The translations under genes were made by a program, and so were the position numbers. Below, piece after piece: positions 34,377-43,502 of a stretch of 64,000 nt of DNA; the stretch's first letter is position 1; the number at the start of each line of letters is the position of its first letter. The notes below the pieces were generated by a model. The model was not told where the DNA came from and did no database searches. It saw nothing but the letters and a program-made list of their open reading frames with translations. Source of the DNA: AC-32 sp963765785 (GTDB lineage Bacteria; Actinomycetota; Thermoleophilia; Gaiellales; Gaiellaceae); contig CAVXXW010000001.1 in assembly GCA_963765785.1 (NCBI GenBank), positions 310,001 through 374,000 on the forward strand, in the 5' to 3' direction.

Positions 34377-34859
34377 TCACGTCTCGTACCTCAGCTCGGT
34401 CTCGCCGATGCGCAGCACGTCGCCGGGCTCGAGCTTCTTCGCGCGCGTCAGCCGGATGCCGTTCAGGTAGGTGCCGTTCGTCGAGCCGACGTCCTCGAGC
34501 CAGACGCCGTCGCGCCGCGGCTCGACCCGCGCGTGGTTCGACGATGCGTACTCGTCACGGGCGAGGTTGACGTCGTTGCGCGAGCCCCGGCCGAGCAGAA
34601 GCGCGGCCGAGTCGAGCGTCAGCTCGTCGCCCTCCTCGAGCGCCGGGCTCGTCACGACGACGAGGCGCCCGCTCTCGATCGGCGGCGCCTCTCCGAGCCC
34701 GGGCACCGACCCGGGCGCGAGCACAAAGCTTTCCTGAGGCATCCGAACGTCCTTCGCGGCAGAGCGGACGATCCGCCAGATGAACAGGTAGAGGAGGACG
34801 AGGAAGGCGAGCTTCAGGACGAGCAGCGCCTCCTCGACGGCAACCGAGGCGACGGGCAT
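34377..34859 (-). CDS. fhaB: FHA-domain membrane protein FhaB
   Basis: A 160-residue protein with an N-terminal membrane helix (about 10-29) and a C-terminal FHA domain (about 80-155). FHA phosphothreonine-binding residues appear in LLLGRGSRNDV, SSNHARVE and VGSTNGTYLNG. Counterpart of mycobacterial FhaB/FipA, which binds phosphorylated division proteins. The ATG overlaps or abuts the fhaA stop, and pstP follows after the hairpin repeat. Confidence 0.92.
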   Translation of the reverse strand: MPVASVAVEEALLVLKLAFLVLLYLFIWRIVRSAAKDVRMPQESFVLAPGSVPGLGEAPPIESGRLVVVTSPALEEGDELTLDSAALLLGRGSRNDVNLARDEYASSNHARVEPRRDGVWLEDVGSTNGTYLNGIRLTRAKKLEPGDVLRIGETELRYET

Positions 34860-35629
34860 CAGTCCGACTCGGTTTCCCGCCGGAAGACGAGCTCGGTGGA
34901 GCCGAGCATGATCTTGTCGCCCTGACGCAGCTTGACCCGTTTCTGGCGGCGCCCGTTCACCTCCATCCCGTTCGTCGAGCCGAGGTCGATCACCCAGTAG
35001 GCGGCGCCCTCCTGGCGCACCTCGGCGTGGCGCCGCGAGACGTTCGGGTCGGCGAGCTGGATGTCGCAGTCCTTCGAGCGTCCGATCGTGACCGGGCCGC
35101 CGTCGAGCTCGTGCTTCGCGCCGTCCACCGTGAGGCTGACGATCTCGCGCCCGAGGCCTAGCTCCTCGACCGACACCGCCTCGGTCTCGACCGGCTTGCG
35201 GTAGACCATCGTGTGGGCCGGCGCCGCCTGCGGTTCGGGCTCGCCCGGTTGGGGCACCGCGCCCTGGACCATGCGCGTGGCGATCCCGAACTCGCCCATC
35301 TCCAGGTCGTCGTCGGTCTCGAACTTGACCTCGGGCGGCGAGAGCAGCTCGTAGCGCTCCCGGCGAGCGTTCTCGGCGATGTACTCCTGCAGCTCGCTCT
35401 GGAGCGATTCCTCGTAGTTTGCGAACTGCTCGCGATCGGAGGGGGCGAGGTAGACGGTGTACTCGTTCGGCGCGTACACGCGTGAGACGGAGACTACGCG
35501 GTGATCCTCCATCTCCTTGACGAGCTTGCGGGCCAGCTCGACGGGCTGGACGTGCGTGCGAAACGCGCGCCCGAAGACACCCTCGAAGAGGCCTTCCAGC
35601 TTGTGCTCGATGTTCCTGAGGACGCTCAT
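34859..35629 (-). CDS. fhaA: FhaA: DUF3662 plus FHA domain
   Basis: A 256-residue protein. The N-terminal DUF3662 domain (about 1-118) begins LRNIEHKLEGLFEGVFGRAF. A short linker leads to the C-terminal FHA domain (about 172-252) with VTIGRSKDCDIQL, SRRHAEVR and LGSTNGMEVNG. In mycobacteria FhaA is a PknB substrate that binds phosphorylated MviN to control peptidoglycan synthesis. The linker is shorter than in mycobacteria. It is the first gene of the operon running to ddl. Confidence 0.93.
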   Translation of the reverse strand: MSVLRNIEHKLEGLFEGVFGRAFRTHVQPVELARKLVKEMEDHRVVSVSRVYAPNEYTVYLAPSDREQFANYEESLQSELQEYIAENARRERYELLSPPEVKFETDDDLEMGEFGIATRMVQGAVPQPGEPEPQAAPAHTMVYRKPVETEAVSVEELGLGREIVSLTVDGAKHELDGGPVTIGRSKDCDIQLADPNVSRRHAEVRQEGAAYWVIDLGSTNGMEVNGRRQKRVKLRQGDKIMLGSTELVFRRETESD

Positions 35630-35660
35630 CCGGCCGGGTTATGCCCCCGGGGGCTGAAGA

Positions 35661-37265
35661 TTAGCTTCGGGCTCTCAGCGCCAGCACCATGCACGTGGCC
35701 CAGACGGACACGACGAGCGGGGCCGCGGCGACGGTCGGCGCGGGCAGGAGGGTGGCGGCCATCAGTGCGGCGCCGAAGCCCGCGATCCACCAGGGCCCGC
35801 GCTCGCGCACGTGGGGAATCGCGACGGCGGCCGCCGCCAGCACGACAGCTTCCAGCAGGATCGCCGGGTGGCTCTCGAGTGCGTGGAGCAGGGCGAAGGT
35901 GACGGCGAAGGGGTCGTTCGAGCCGGCGATGCCGATCCCCTTCGGCGGCTTCGCCCCGGTGAACGGCAGCGAGGCGTGGCGTAGGCCGGCGACCAGTGCG
36001 GCCAGGAGCACCGCCGTGGCGACCTGGGCTGCGCGTCGCACCGGGCTTCGGATCACCTGGCTCGCCAACGGCAGCAGGCCGAGCGCGAGGAGCGGCGCGA
36101 GCACGGGGCCGAGCACGAGGAAGAGCCCCTGACGCGGCGCGCGCCACGAGAGGGCGAGCCAGACGCATGCGAGCGCGCCGTAGGCGAAGGCGAGCCCGGA
36201 CGAGACGTTCCCGAGGGGCAGCACCGGCACCGCCAGCGCGAAGGCCAGGCCGAGGCGGGGCCGCACGAGGGTCAGGGCCGCGGCGATCAGCGCCAGCAGC
36301 GGCACGGCGAGGCCCGGGAAGAACGGCAGCGCGGCGGCGGTCCAGCCGGCGAACAGTGCGGCTGCGGCCGGCGCGGCGAAGTTCGTCGGCACGCGGACGG
36401 CCGGGATGGTCGTCCGCGTCCCACGCCGGCGGACGCGCTCGGCGAAGGCGTCGCGCAGCTCGTGTGCTAACAGCGCCGCCGACGGACGAGCGGCAGGGTC
36501 GAGCGCCAGCATCCGGTCGACGAGCGCGCAGAGCGGCTTCGGCAGGTCCGGCCGCACGGAGGCGAGCGGCGCCGCTCCGGCCTCGATCCGCTTCGCCGTC
36601 TCCAGTAGGGACCCGTTCCAGAACGGGTGCCAGCCGGAGAGCGACTCCCAGAGCATGGCGCCGACCGCCCAGACGTCGGCCGGCGGCCCGCCGGACTCGC
36701 CGTGCACGAGCCGCTCCGGCGGCACGTAGGCGAGCGTGCCCGGGACGTCGCCGGTGGCGGTGAGCGACTCCTCCTCGGCGAGCTGTGCCAGCCCGAAGTC
36801 GAGCAGTCGCGCGGAGATCCCGTCGCACTCGGCGAGCAGGACGTTCGACGGCTTCACGTCGCGATGCACGATCCCGCGTGCGTGCGCGTGCGCCAGGCCC
36901 TCGAGCACCTGCGCCGCGGTCTCGACCGCGTCCGCGTCGTTGAGCTCCCCGGCGCGGAGCGCCTCGCGCATCGTCTTCCCGGGGACGTACTCGTATGCGA
37001 TGTAGACGTTGCGCGTGTCCCGCTCCAGCCCGTAGGCGCGCAGGCAGCGCTCGTGCCGCAGGCGAGCTGCCGCCAGCGCCTCTCGCTCGGCGCGCGTCGC
37101 CGCCTTGCCCTCGCGCGGAACGATCTTCAGCGCGACGTCGAGGCCGTTCCGCTCGTCGCGCGCGAGCCAGACCGAGCCGGAGCCGCCGCTGCCAAGCGGG
37201 CGCAGGGGCCGGTAGCGCTCGGCCACGAGCGCGCTCGAGGAAAGCGCAAGGGCCGCCTCCGCCAC
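35661..37265 (-). CDS. Ser/Thr protein kinase with polytopic membrane domain
   Basis: A 534-residue protein. The kinase domain (about 17-285) has GSGGSGSVW, VALKIV, HRDVKPSN, DFGLAQ and PPERL, so catalytic residues are intact. Unusually, the C-terminal 240 residues contain about eight to ten hydrophobic helices in place of a single helix plus sensor. No transporter or channel motif is recognised in that part. The stop is only 31 nt before the fhaA start, so it may be the true first gene of the morphogenesis operon. GTG start. Confidence 0.82.
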   Translation of the reverse strand: MAEAALALSSSALVAERYRPLRPLGSGGSGSVWLARDERNGLDVALKIVPREGKAATRAEREALAAARLRHERCLRAYGLERDTRNVYIAYEYVPGKTMREALRAGELNDADAVETAAQVLEGLAHAHARGIVHRDVKPSNVLLAECDGISARLLDFGLAQLAEEESLTATGDVPGTLAYVPPERLVHGESGGPPADVWAVGAMLWESLSGWHPFWNGSLLETAKRIEAGAAPLASVRPDLPKPLCALVDRMLALDPAARPSAALLAHELRDAFAERVRRRGTRTTIPAVRVPTNFAAPAAAALFAGWTAAALPFFPGLAVPLLALIAAALTLVRPRLGLAFALAVPVLPLGNVSSGLAFAYGALACVWLALSWRAPRQGLFLVLGPVLAPLLALGLLPLASQVIRSPVRRAAQVATAVLLAALVAGLRHASLPFTGAKPPKGIGIAGSNDPFAVTFALLHALESHPAILLEAVVLAAAAVAIPHVRERGPWWIAGFGAALMAATLLPAPTVAAAPLVVSVWATCMVLALRARS

Positions 37266-37360
37266 GATGCCCTTCGTTTGGCGCTGCCGCCGAGAGTCCT
37301 GCCCCGACCGGTGAAGCCGCTAGAGTGAGCCGACTTTTTCCTGCAAAAGCCGGGCGCCCC

Positions 37361-38524
37361 ATGACCGAGCACGACACCGACATCGACTTCGACTTCTTCG
37401 AGGACGAGCCGCCGACGCAGGAGTCGTCGCGGACGGAGCGGCTGATCCCGCGCCGCGGTCCTCGCGGCCCGCAGCGGCCGCCCAGTGCCCCGACGAACCT
37501 GACGCCGCTGCTCCGCCTCGTCGGCCTGATCGCGTTCGCGATCCTGATCGTCGTGCTGCTCGTCTTCTGGGTCCAGAGCTGTCAGGCCAGCAGCAAGGAG
37601 AAGACGTACAAGAACTACATGAGCAAGGTCTCCGAGGTTGCGGGCTCGTCGCAGCAGATCGGCAAGCAGCTGAACCAGGTCCTGCTCGCGCAGGGCCAGA
37701 AGGAGGCGCAGCTCGAGCAGAAGGTCACGGGCCTGGCGCGCCAGGAGCAGCTCGACGTCCAGCGCGCCCAGCAGATCACGCCTCCCGGCACGCTCCGGGA
37801 CGAGCACAACGCGCTGATCCAAACGCTGGAGTACCGGGTCAGCGGCCTCAACGGCCTCGCGAGCGCCCTGGCCGCGACCGCCAAGTCGAAGGACACGACG
37901 CGCGCCGGCTCGCTGCTCGCCGCGCAGATGCAGCGCCTGCTCGCGAGCGACGTCATCTACCAGGACTCGTTCAAGGCGCCCTCGGCGCAGCAGCTGAACC
38001 GCCAAGGCGTCACCGGCACGAACGACAGCGGCGGGCCGCTCGTGCCCGACTCGAACTTTCTGCAGAGCGCCGACCTCGTCACTCCGACGGCGATGATCAC
38101 CGTCCTCAGCCGCATCCGCGGGGCGACGACGACGCCCTCGACCGGCGGCCTGCGCGGCACGAACATCGAGACGGTCAAGGTGCTGCCGGCCGGGACCGAG
38201 CTGAGCACGTCGACGCAGACCAAGATTGTCCCCTCGACGAACATGACGTTCCAGGTGGCGGTCAAGAACTCCGGCGATTCGCAGGAGTCGAGCATCCCGG
38301 TGACGCTGAAGATCGTGCAGTCCTCGGGCGGCACGATCGTCAAGCACGCGACGATCGATTTCATCAGCCCAGGTGAGACGAAGCCGGTCACCTTCGGCGG
38401 TGATTTCTCCAAGATCACGTTCGCTGCTCCTGCAACGGTGAAGGTCGAGGTGCAGCCCGTGCCGGGCGAGACGAACACGAGCAACAACTCCGCCGACTAT
38501 CCGGTCATCTTCTCGACGGCCTAG
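37361..38524 (+). CDS. Single-pass membrane protein with CARDB-like C-terminus
   Basis: A 387-residue protein of unknown function. An acidic N-terminus (DIDFDFFEDEPP) and a basic Pro-rich stretch precede one membrane helix (about 52-72). A long helical region (about 80-200) contains QGQKEAQLEQKVTGLARQEQ, likely coiled coil. The C-terminal 100 residues have an Ig-like strand pattern (MTFQVAVKNSGDSQESSIPVTLKI) resembling CARDB adhesion domains. It is divergent from the polytopic kinase gene and could be a cell-envelope target of it. Confidence 0.7.
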   Translation: MTEHDTDIDFDFFEDEPPTQESSRTERLIPRRGPRGPQRPPSAPTNLTPLLRLVGLIAFAILIVVLLVFWVQSCQASSKEKTYKNYMSKVSEVAGSSQQIGKQLNQVLLAQGQKEAQLEQKVTGLARQEQLDVQRAQQITPPGTLRDEHNALIQTLEYRVSGLNGLASALAATAKSKDTTRAGSLLAAQMQRLLASDVIYQDSFKAPSAQQLNRQGVTGTNDSGGPLVPDSNFLQSADLVTPTAMITVLSRIRGATTTPSTGGLRGTNIETVKVLPAGTELSTSTQTKIVPSTNMTFQVAVKNSGDSQESSIPVTLKIVQSSGGTIVKHATIDFISPGETKPVTFGGDFSKITFAAPATVKVEVQPVPGETNTSNNSADYPVIFSTA

Positions 38525-38527
38525 CTA

Positions 38528-39010
38528 GTGAGCTTCTCGAGCGCGACCGCCGCCTGGATCGCGATCGCAGCCGCAGCGGTGGCCGTGCTCGCGCTGCTGG
38601 CGGTCGTCTGGATGGTGCTGCGGCTGCGGCGCCTCCGCGAGGGCCAGGCCGTCCTGCTCGGAGACGGCAAGACCGACCTCGTCGACTTCGCGGTCTCGCT
38701 TCAGGGACGCATCGACGACCTGCACCGGGCGGTCGACGAGATCGCGGCCGGCCTCGTGCGCGTCGACCGTCGCGTCGACAACTCCGTCACGAATACGTCG
38801 ATCGTCCGCTACGACGCCTACGAGGACACGGGCGGCCACCAGTCGGCCTCGCTCGCGGTGCTCGACTCCGCGCGCTCGGGGGTCGTCGTGACGGCGATCC
38901 AGGGCCGCGACTACGCCCGGATCTACATGAAGGAGCTCGACCGGGGGCGCGCTTCGATCGCACTCTCGCCCGAAGAAGCGGAAGCCGTCGAGAGGGCCAT
39001 GTCCCGCTAA
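38528..39010 (+). CDS. DUF4446 family protein
   Basis: A 160-residue protein with an N-terminal membrane helix (about 8-32), a helical linker and a soluble domain carrying RYDAYEDTGGHQSASLAVLD, VVVTAIQGRDYARIYMKEL and LSPEEAEAVERA, the hallmark segments of DUF4446. Function unknown. The GTG start lies 3 nt after the stop of the previous gene, so the two are cotranscribed. Confidence 0.85.
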   Translation: MSFSSATAAWIAIAAAAVAVLALLAVVWMVLRLRRLREGQAVLLGDGKTDLVDFAVSLQGRIDDLHRAVDEIAAGLVRVDRRVDNSVTNTSIVRYDAYEDTGGHQSASLAVLDSARSGVVVTAIQGRDYARIYMKELDRGRASIALSPEEAEAVERAMSR

Positions 39011-39022
39011 AGTCTTGGCGCG

Positions 39023-39550
39023 ATGCAGCAGGTTCTTGTTTTGAACGCGAGTTACGAGCCGCTGAACGTCACGACCGTTCGACGTGCGCACGTGCTCGTG
39101 TTCAAGGGCAAGGCCGAGGTGATCGAGGAGCTCGACCAGCCCCTCAGATCGGCGACGGGAGCGTTCCCGTGGCCGCACGTGATCCGGCTCGTCCAGTACG
39201 TCCGCGTCCCGCGCACCCTGAAGCGGAAGATCTCCCGGCGCGCGCTCTTCGCCCGCGACGGCTGGCGCTGCATGTACTGCGGCACCACCAACGGGCGGCT
39301 GACGCTCGACCACGTCGTGCCGCGGAGCCGCGGCGGCGAGTCGGTCTGGGACAACGTCGTCACCTCGTGCGCACCCTGCAACATGCGCAAAGGGAACCGG
39401 CTCCCGCACGAGGTCGAGATGACCCTGCGCAAGCCGCCGCGTGCGCCGGCGCCGGTGCTGTTCATCCACCTCGCGACGCCGAAGGTCCCGGACGGCTGGC
39501 AGCCGTACCTCGCGGGCCTGACCGACGAGGCGTCGACGGCAACGGCCTAG
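39023..39550 (+). CDS. HNH endonuclease family protein
   Basis: A 175-residue protein. The N-terminal VLVLNASYEPLNV and RRAHVLVFKGKAEVIE segment is typical of a widespread actinobacterial and cyanobacterial HNH family. The nuclease core has CMYCG, LTLDHVVPRSRGG, and CAPCNMRKGNRLP with two CxxC zinc pairs flanking the HNH residues. It is chromosomal and not in a phage context here; physiological role unknown. The ATG lies 9 nt after a TAAAGT box (39008-39013), so it may have its own promoter. Confidence 0.9.
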   Translation: MQQVLVLNASYEPLNVTTVRRAHVLVFKGKAEVIEELDQPLRSATGAFPWPHVIRLVQYVRVPRTLKRKISRRALFARDGWRCMYCGTTNGRLTLDHVVPRSRGGESVWDNVVTSCAPCNMRKGNRLPHEVEMTLRKPPRAPAPVLFIHLATPKVPDGWQPYLAGLTDEASTATA

Positions 39551-39592
39551 GGCCGGACGCTCGACGCGCCCAGGCCCCGTCCGCTGACCACC

Positions 39593-40297
39593 TCAGCCGC
39601 GCTCGACCGGCAAGCCCAGCTGCTCCCACTCGCTCCACGAGCCGGGGTAGAGCAAGCCCTGGCGGCCGGCTAGCGCGAGGCGGTGGAGTGTCACGCAGGC
39701 GGTGACGCCCGAGCCGCAGTAGGCGACGAGCTCGCCCTCGGGCAGCTCCGGCAACGACTCGTCCCACGGTGCGTTGAGCGCGCCGGGCACGCGGCCTGGG
39801 ACCTTGTCGATCGAGTTCTCCTCGCCGCGGAACCGGGCCGCCAGGCGCGCGTCGACGACGACCAGCTCGCCCAGGCGGGCGGCCAGCTCGCCGGCCTCGA
39901 TCGTGTCGTCCGCCCGTGGCTTAGGCATGAACGCTGCCGGCTCGACCGCCTCCTCGCCGGTCGTGAGCGGCCCGTGCCAGGCGTCGAGCTCGAGCACGGC
40001 GCAGTCGTCGTGGCCGAGGTGGCGCAGCAGCCACCAGAGGCGCTCGGGCCCGCCCATGTTCCCGTACGCGATCACGAAGACGCCGTCGCCGATCCCGGCC
40101 CGCGAGGCCGCCTGCGCGAAGTCCTCCGCCTCCGGCAGCGGGTGTCGTCCGCGAGGGCCCGGCGGCACCGCGAGGTCCTCGTCCACGTCGAGGAAGGACG
40201 CGCGGGGGATGTGGCCCGCGAGGTAGAGCTCGCGGCCGCGCCCGGGCACACCGAGCTCCCAGCGGCAGTCGACGAATTGGTAGCGAGGGCTGGACAC
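39593..40297 (-). CDS. Tandem-rhodanese thiosulfate sulfurtransferase
   Basis: A 234-residue protein with two rhodanese domains. The N-terminal one (about 5-105) contains GHIPRASFLDVDEDL but has no catalytic Cys where expected (AYGNMGG). The C-terminal one has VVDARLAARFRGE, GRVPGALNAPW and the active-site loop YCGSGVTAC, with the first Cys catalytic. Such enzymes move sulphane sulphur between thiosulphate or mercaptopyruvate and acceptors. Standalone on the minus strand. Confidence 0.9.
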   Translation of the reverse strand: MSSPRYQFVDCRWELGVPGRGRELYLAGHIPRASFLDVDEDLAVPPGPRGRHPLPEAEDFAQAASRAGIGDGVFVIAYGNMGGPERLWWLLRHLGHDDCAVLELDAWHGPLTTGEEAVEPAAFMPKPRADDTIEAGELAARLGELVVVDARLAARFRGEENSIDKVPGRVPGALNAPWDESLPELPEGELVAYCGSGVTACVTLHRLALAGRQGLLYPGSWSEWEQLGLPVERG

Positions 40298-40397
40298 GGC
40301 GCCCTAGTCTCGCTGCTCTAGGTGCGGTACGGGCAAACCGGTTCCGGCGCCGGGGCGTACCGCCTCTCGTACCGACGAGGGCGGGCAAGGAGGTCAC

Positions 40398-41546
40398 ATG
40401 ACCGCATCCACCCGCCGCCCGAGTTCTCGACTGCTCGCGGCCACGCTCGCCCTAGTTGGCGGCGTCACCGCGCTGATGCTCGCAGCGGCTCCGGCGGCGA
40501 CTGCGGCAGGCCCATTCATCGGACCGTTGAACAACGTCCAGACTCTCTCGTCGACGCTGCCCAAGAACCGCGACGTCAACCCGTACGGCGTCGCGGTCGC
40601 GCCGACCACGATCGGGCGGCTGACGGCGGGAGACATCCTCGTCAGCAACTTCAACAACCACCGCAACCTGCAGGGGACCGGCACGACCGTCGTCGACGTG
40701 TCGCCTTCGGGAACCGTCAGCCTCTTCGCAGACCTCGCCGCGAACAAGCTGCCGGGTGCGTGCCCGGGCGGACTGGGTCTGACGACGGCGCTCGTCGCTC
40801 TACGAAGCGGCTGGGTGATCGTCGGGAGCCTGCCCACGAAGAACGGCAGCTCTGCGTCGATGCAAGCCGGCTGCCTGATCGTGCTGAACCCAGACGGTCA
40901 GCCGGTCGAGACGATCTCCGGCGGACAGGTCAACGGGCCTTGGGACATGACGGCCTTCGACCAGGGAAGCACGGCGACGCTCTTCGTCACCAACGTCCTC
41001 AACGGGACGGTTGCCGCCAGCCCGGACACGGTCGACGGTGGAACCGTCGTCCGGATCGCCCTGACGCCGCCGGCCCCCGGCGCGGGAGTCCCGGTGCTTG
41101 GATCGGAGACCGTGGTCGGCAACGGCTTCCCCGAGCGGACCGATCCTGCTTCGCTCGTCGTCGGCCCGACCGGCCTCGGCCTCGGCAGCGACGGGACGCT
41201 GTATGTCGCCGACAGCGTGGACAACAGCATCGTGTCGATCCCCAACGCCGTGACGCGCTCAGGCCCGACGGGCGGAACCACCGTCTCTGCGGACGGGGCG
41301 CTCAACGATCCGCTTGGCCTGACGATGGCGCCGAACGGAGACATCCTCACGGCCAACGGGGGCGACGGGAACCTCGTCGAGACGACACCGGGAGGCCAGC
41401 AGGTCGCGGCGAAGATCCTCGACACGACCCCGGCCCCGCCAGGCCCGAACGGAAACGGCGCGCTGTTCGGCCTCGCGGTTGTCCCGGACGGCTCCGGCGT
41501 CTACTTCGTCGACGACGCGACCAACACGCTGGACCTGCTCCACTGA
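40398..41546 (+). CDS. Secreted beta-propeller-like (NHL-type) protein
   Basis: A 382-residue exported protein. The signal peptide (about 1-36) ends in AAPAATAAG. The mature part has repeated strand units such as NPYGVAVAP, GDILVSNFNN, DGTLYVADSVDNSIVSIP, DPLGLTMAPNGDILTANGG and LFGLAVVPDGSGVYFVDD, the rhythm of NHL/SMP-30 beta-propellers. No catalytic residues can be assigned. AAGGAGGT lies just before the ATG. A strong hairpin follows the stop. Confidence 0.75.
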   Translation: MTASTRRPSSRLLAATLALVGGVTALMLAAAPAATAAGPFIGPLNNVQTLSSTLPKNRDVNPYGVAVAPTTIGRLTAGDILVSNFNNHRNLQGTGTTVVDVSPSGTVSLFADLAANKLPGACPGGLGLTTALVALRSGWVIVGSLPTKNGSSASMQAGCLIVLNPDGQPVETISGGQVNGPWDMTAFDQGSTATLFVTNVLNGTVAASPDTVDGGTVVRIALTPPAPGAGVPVLGSETVVGNGFPERTDPASLVVGPTGLGLGSDGTLYVADSVDNSIVSIPNAVTRSGPTGGTTVSADGALNDPLGLTMAPNGDILTANGGDGNLVETTPGGQQVAAKILDTTPAPPGPNGNGALFGLAVVPDGSGVYFVDDATNTLDLLH

Positions 41547-41558
41547 CGCACGGCATTG

Positions 41559-41595
41559 GAGGGCGGCCCTCGCGGCCGCCCTCCCGCCCTCGCGG
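41559..41595. terminator. Paired hairpins between convergent genes
   Basis: GAGGGCGGCC (41559-41568) pairs perfectly with GGCCGCCCTC (41574-41583). A second overlapping stem CTCCCGC/GCGGGAG follows. There is no T-tract. The position between convergent stop codons (41546 plus, 41603 minus) suggests bidirectional termination. Confidence 0.5.
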
Positions 41596-41602
41596 GAGGA
41601 GC

Positions 41603-42079
41603 TCAGGCCGAGGTCGTCGGGCGCACGGAGTGGAGCTGCGCGACCCCGGAGAGCTTGCCGCACTCGCCGCAGTAGATTGCGATGGACATTCCCGGCTTGG
41701 CCGCGTCGGCCGGCAGGTCGTATGTCGCGCCGCCCCAGCCGCGCTTCACCTGGCCGACGAGCTTCCACTCGACGCGCTTGCCGTTCCAGATGCTGCCCTC
41801 ATACTTGGCCAGGTAGACCCAGACGTCCGGTCCGCGCTTGGTGGTGAAGTCCTTGCCGAGCCGCAGCATCAGGTGCCCCGACGAGTCACGGATCACCGCC
41901 GCCGTGCCGGTCGTGCTCCAGGTGATCGTCCGGAACGTGCCGGCGCTGACGACGCCGGGCGGGCCGTGCGAGACGTTCGAGCCCCCCCTCGCGACCGCGA
42001 TGCCTGCGGCGAGGCCGCCCAGGACGGCGACGAGGACAATCGGGAGCACAAGCCGGGGCTTGCGCGAGAAGGCAGCCAT
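41603..42079 (-). CDS. Membrane-anchored DM13-domain protein
   Basis: A 158-residue protein with an N-terminal signal anchor (about 9-29) and a DM13 domain: AGTFRTITWSTTGTAAVIRD, HLMLRLGKDF and GPDVWVYLAKY match its conserved blocks. DM13 domains are proposed to take part in redox or electron transfer reactions at the cell surface. A CGEC near the C-terminus (IAIYCGECGKL) may be a redox-active disulphide. It faces the propeller gene. Confidence 0.8.
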   Translation of the reverse strand: MAAFSRKPRLVLPIVLVAVLGGLAAGIAVARGGSNVSHGPPGVVSAGTFRTITWSTTGTAAVIRDSSGHLMLRLGKDFTTKRGPDVWVYLAKYEGSIWNGKRVEWKLVGQVKRGWGGATYDLPADAAKPGMSIAIYCGECGKLSGVAQLHSVRPTTSA

Positions 42080-42119
42080 CAGCGTCGTCTAAGTGTACGC
42101 CCAGCTCGCGCGGCCGGTT

Positions 42120-43502
42120 TCAGGCGGCTTCGGCTTCGGGCTTCGCCGGCGCCGGTAATGGGTGCGCTTGGCCCAGCAGGTGGCGGTGCGCCTCGGTGCC
42201 GTAACCGCCGGGAACGGGGATGTAGAACTCGGGGTAGCCCCACATGCCGTGCTCGCTGACGTCCAGGCCGGCGGTCTCCGTCTCCTCCTCGACCCGGATT
42301 CCCCAGAGGCGCTTCATCGTCCAGAGGCAGCCGAACGAAGCGCTGAAGGTGAACGCGCCGACGGCGGCGAGGCCGAGCAGCTGCACCCAGACCTGGTGCA
42401 GCGAGCCGGTGTAGACGAAGCCGCCCGTCCCGGTCTTCAGCGTTGCCGCCAGCGCGGGGACCGCGAAGAGGCCGGTCGCGATCGTGCCCCAGACGCCGGA
42501 GACGCCGTGGACGGCGACCGCGCCGATGGGATCGTCGATGCCGATTCGCTCGACGGCCAGCACACCGACGACGGCGATCACGCCCGAGACGAGGCCGATC
42601 ACGACCGCGGCCCACGGAGCGACGAAGCCGCTCGCCGCCGTGACGGCGACGAGGGCGGCCAGGACGCCGTTCAGCATCATCGAGATGTCCGGCTTGCGCA
42701 GCACGAGCCAGGCCGTGATCGCGCCGCTCACGGCGCCGGCCGCCGCCGCGAGGTTCGTCGTCACGGCCACGTAGGCAAAGAAGCCGACGCGGTTGCCCGT
42801 GACGACGCCGAGCGTCGAGCCCGGGTTGAAGCCGAACCAGCCGAACCAGAGGATGATCGTCCCGAGCACGGCGTAGGGGATGTTGTGTCCGGGGATCGCG
42901 TTCCCGCGGCCTCCTTCGAACTTGCCGATGCGCGGTCCAAGCAGCAGCGCGCCCGCGAGCGCGGCCAGCGCGCCCTGGTAGTGCACGACCGTCGAGCCGG
43001 CGAAGTCCTGCATGCCAAGCCCGAACAGCCAGCCGCCGCCCCAGACCCAGTGGGACGTGACCGAGTAGATCAGCGTGAAGACCGCGCCGAAGATGAAGTA
43101 GACCCAGAGCTTGGCGCGCTCGGCCATCGCGCCCCAGACGATCGCCAGCGAGACGCCGGCGAAGACGACCTCGAACAGGTAGCCGGCCGCACCCGGCACG
43201 GTCGTGAAGAAGGAGTACGGCGCCTTGCCGACGGCGAGCAGCGAGTCGACGGAGGGCGCGAAGCCGTGCGTGCCGACGAGCGAGTTGCCGTCGCCGAAGG
43301 CGATCCCGAAGCCGACCGCCCAGTAGACGAGCGAGCAGACGCCGAAGATGAGGACGTTCTTGCCGGCGATGTGCGCGGCGTTCTTCATCCGCGTGAGGCC
43401 TGCCTCGAGGAAGGCGAAGCCGGCCTGCATGAACATCACGAGCACGGCCGCGACGACGACCCACAGCGTGTTGGCGGCGAGCAGGAGGTTGGCGTTGCTC
43501 AT
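42120..43502 (-). CDS. amt: Ammonium transporter
   Basis: A 460-residue channel with eleven or so helices. Family features are VLVMFMQAGFAFLEAG at the N-terminus, DFAGSTVVHYQGALAAL with the first pore His, LWFGWFGFNPGS, GAVAVHGVSGVWG with the second pore His, and a cytosolic C-terminal tail containing HGMWGYPEF. It conducts NH3/NH4+ into the cell. The start overlaps the P-II stop by 4 nt, the usual glnK-amt arrangement in reversed order. Confidence 0.95.
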   Translation of the reverse strand: MSNANLLLAANTLWVVVAAVLVMFMQAGFAFLEAGLTRMKNAAHIAGKNVLIFGVCSLVYWAVGFGIAFGDGNSLVGTHGFAPSVDSLLAVGKAPYSFFTTVPGAAGYLFEVVFAGVSLAIVWGAMAERAKLWVYFIFGAVFTLIYSVTSHWVWGGGWLFGLGMQDFAGSTVVHYQGALAALAGALLLGPRIGKFEGGRGNAIPGHNIPYAVLGTIILWFGWFGFNPGSTLGVVTGNRVGFFAYVAVTTNLAAAAGAVSGAITAWLVLRKPDISMMLNGVLAALVAVTAASGFVAPWAAVVIGLVSGVIAVVGVLAVERIGIDDPIGAVAVHGVSGVWGTIATGLFAVPALAATLKTGTGGFVYTGSLHQVWVQLLGLAAVGAFTFSASFGCLWTMKRLWGIRVEEETETAGLDVSEHGMWGYPEFYIPVPGGYGTEAHRHLLGQAHPLPAPAKPEAEAA

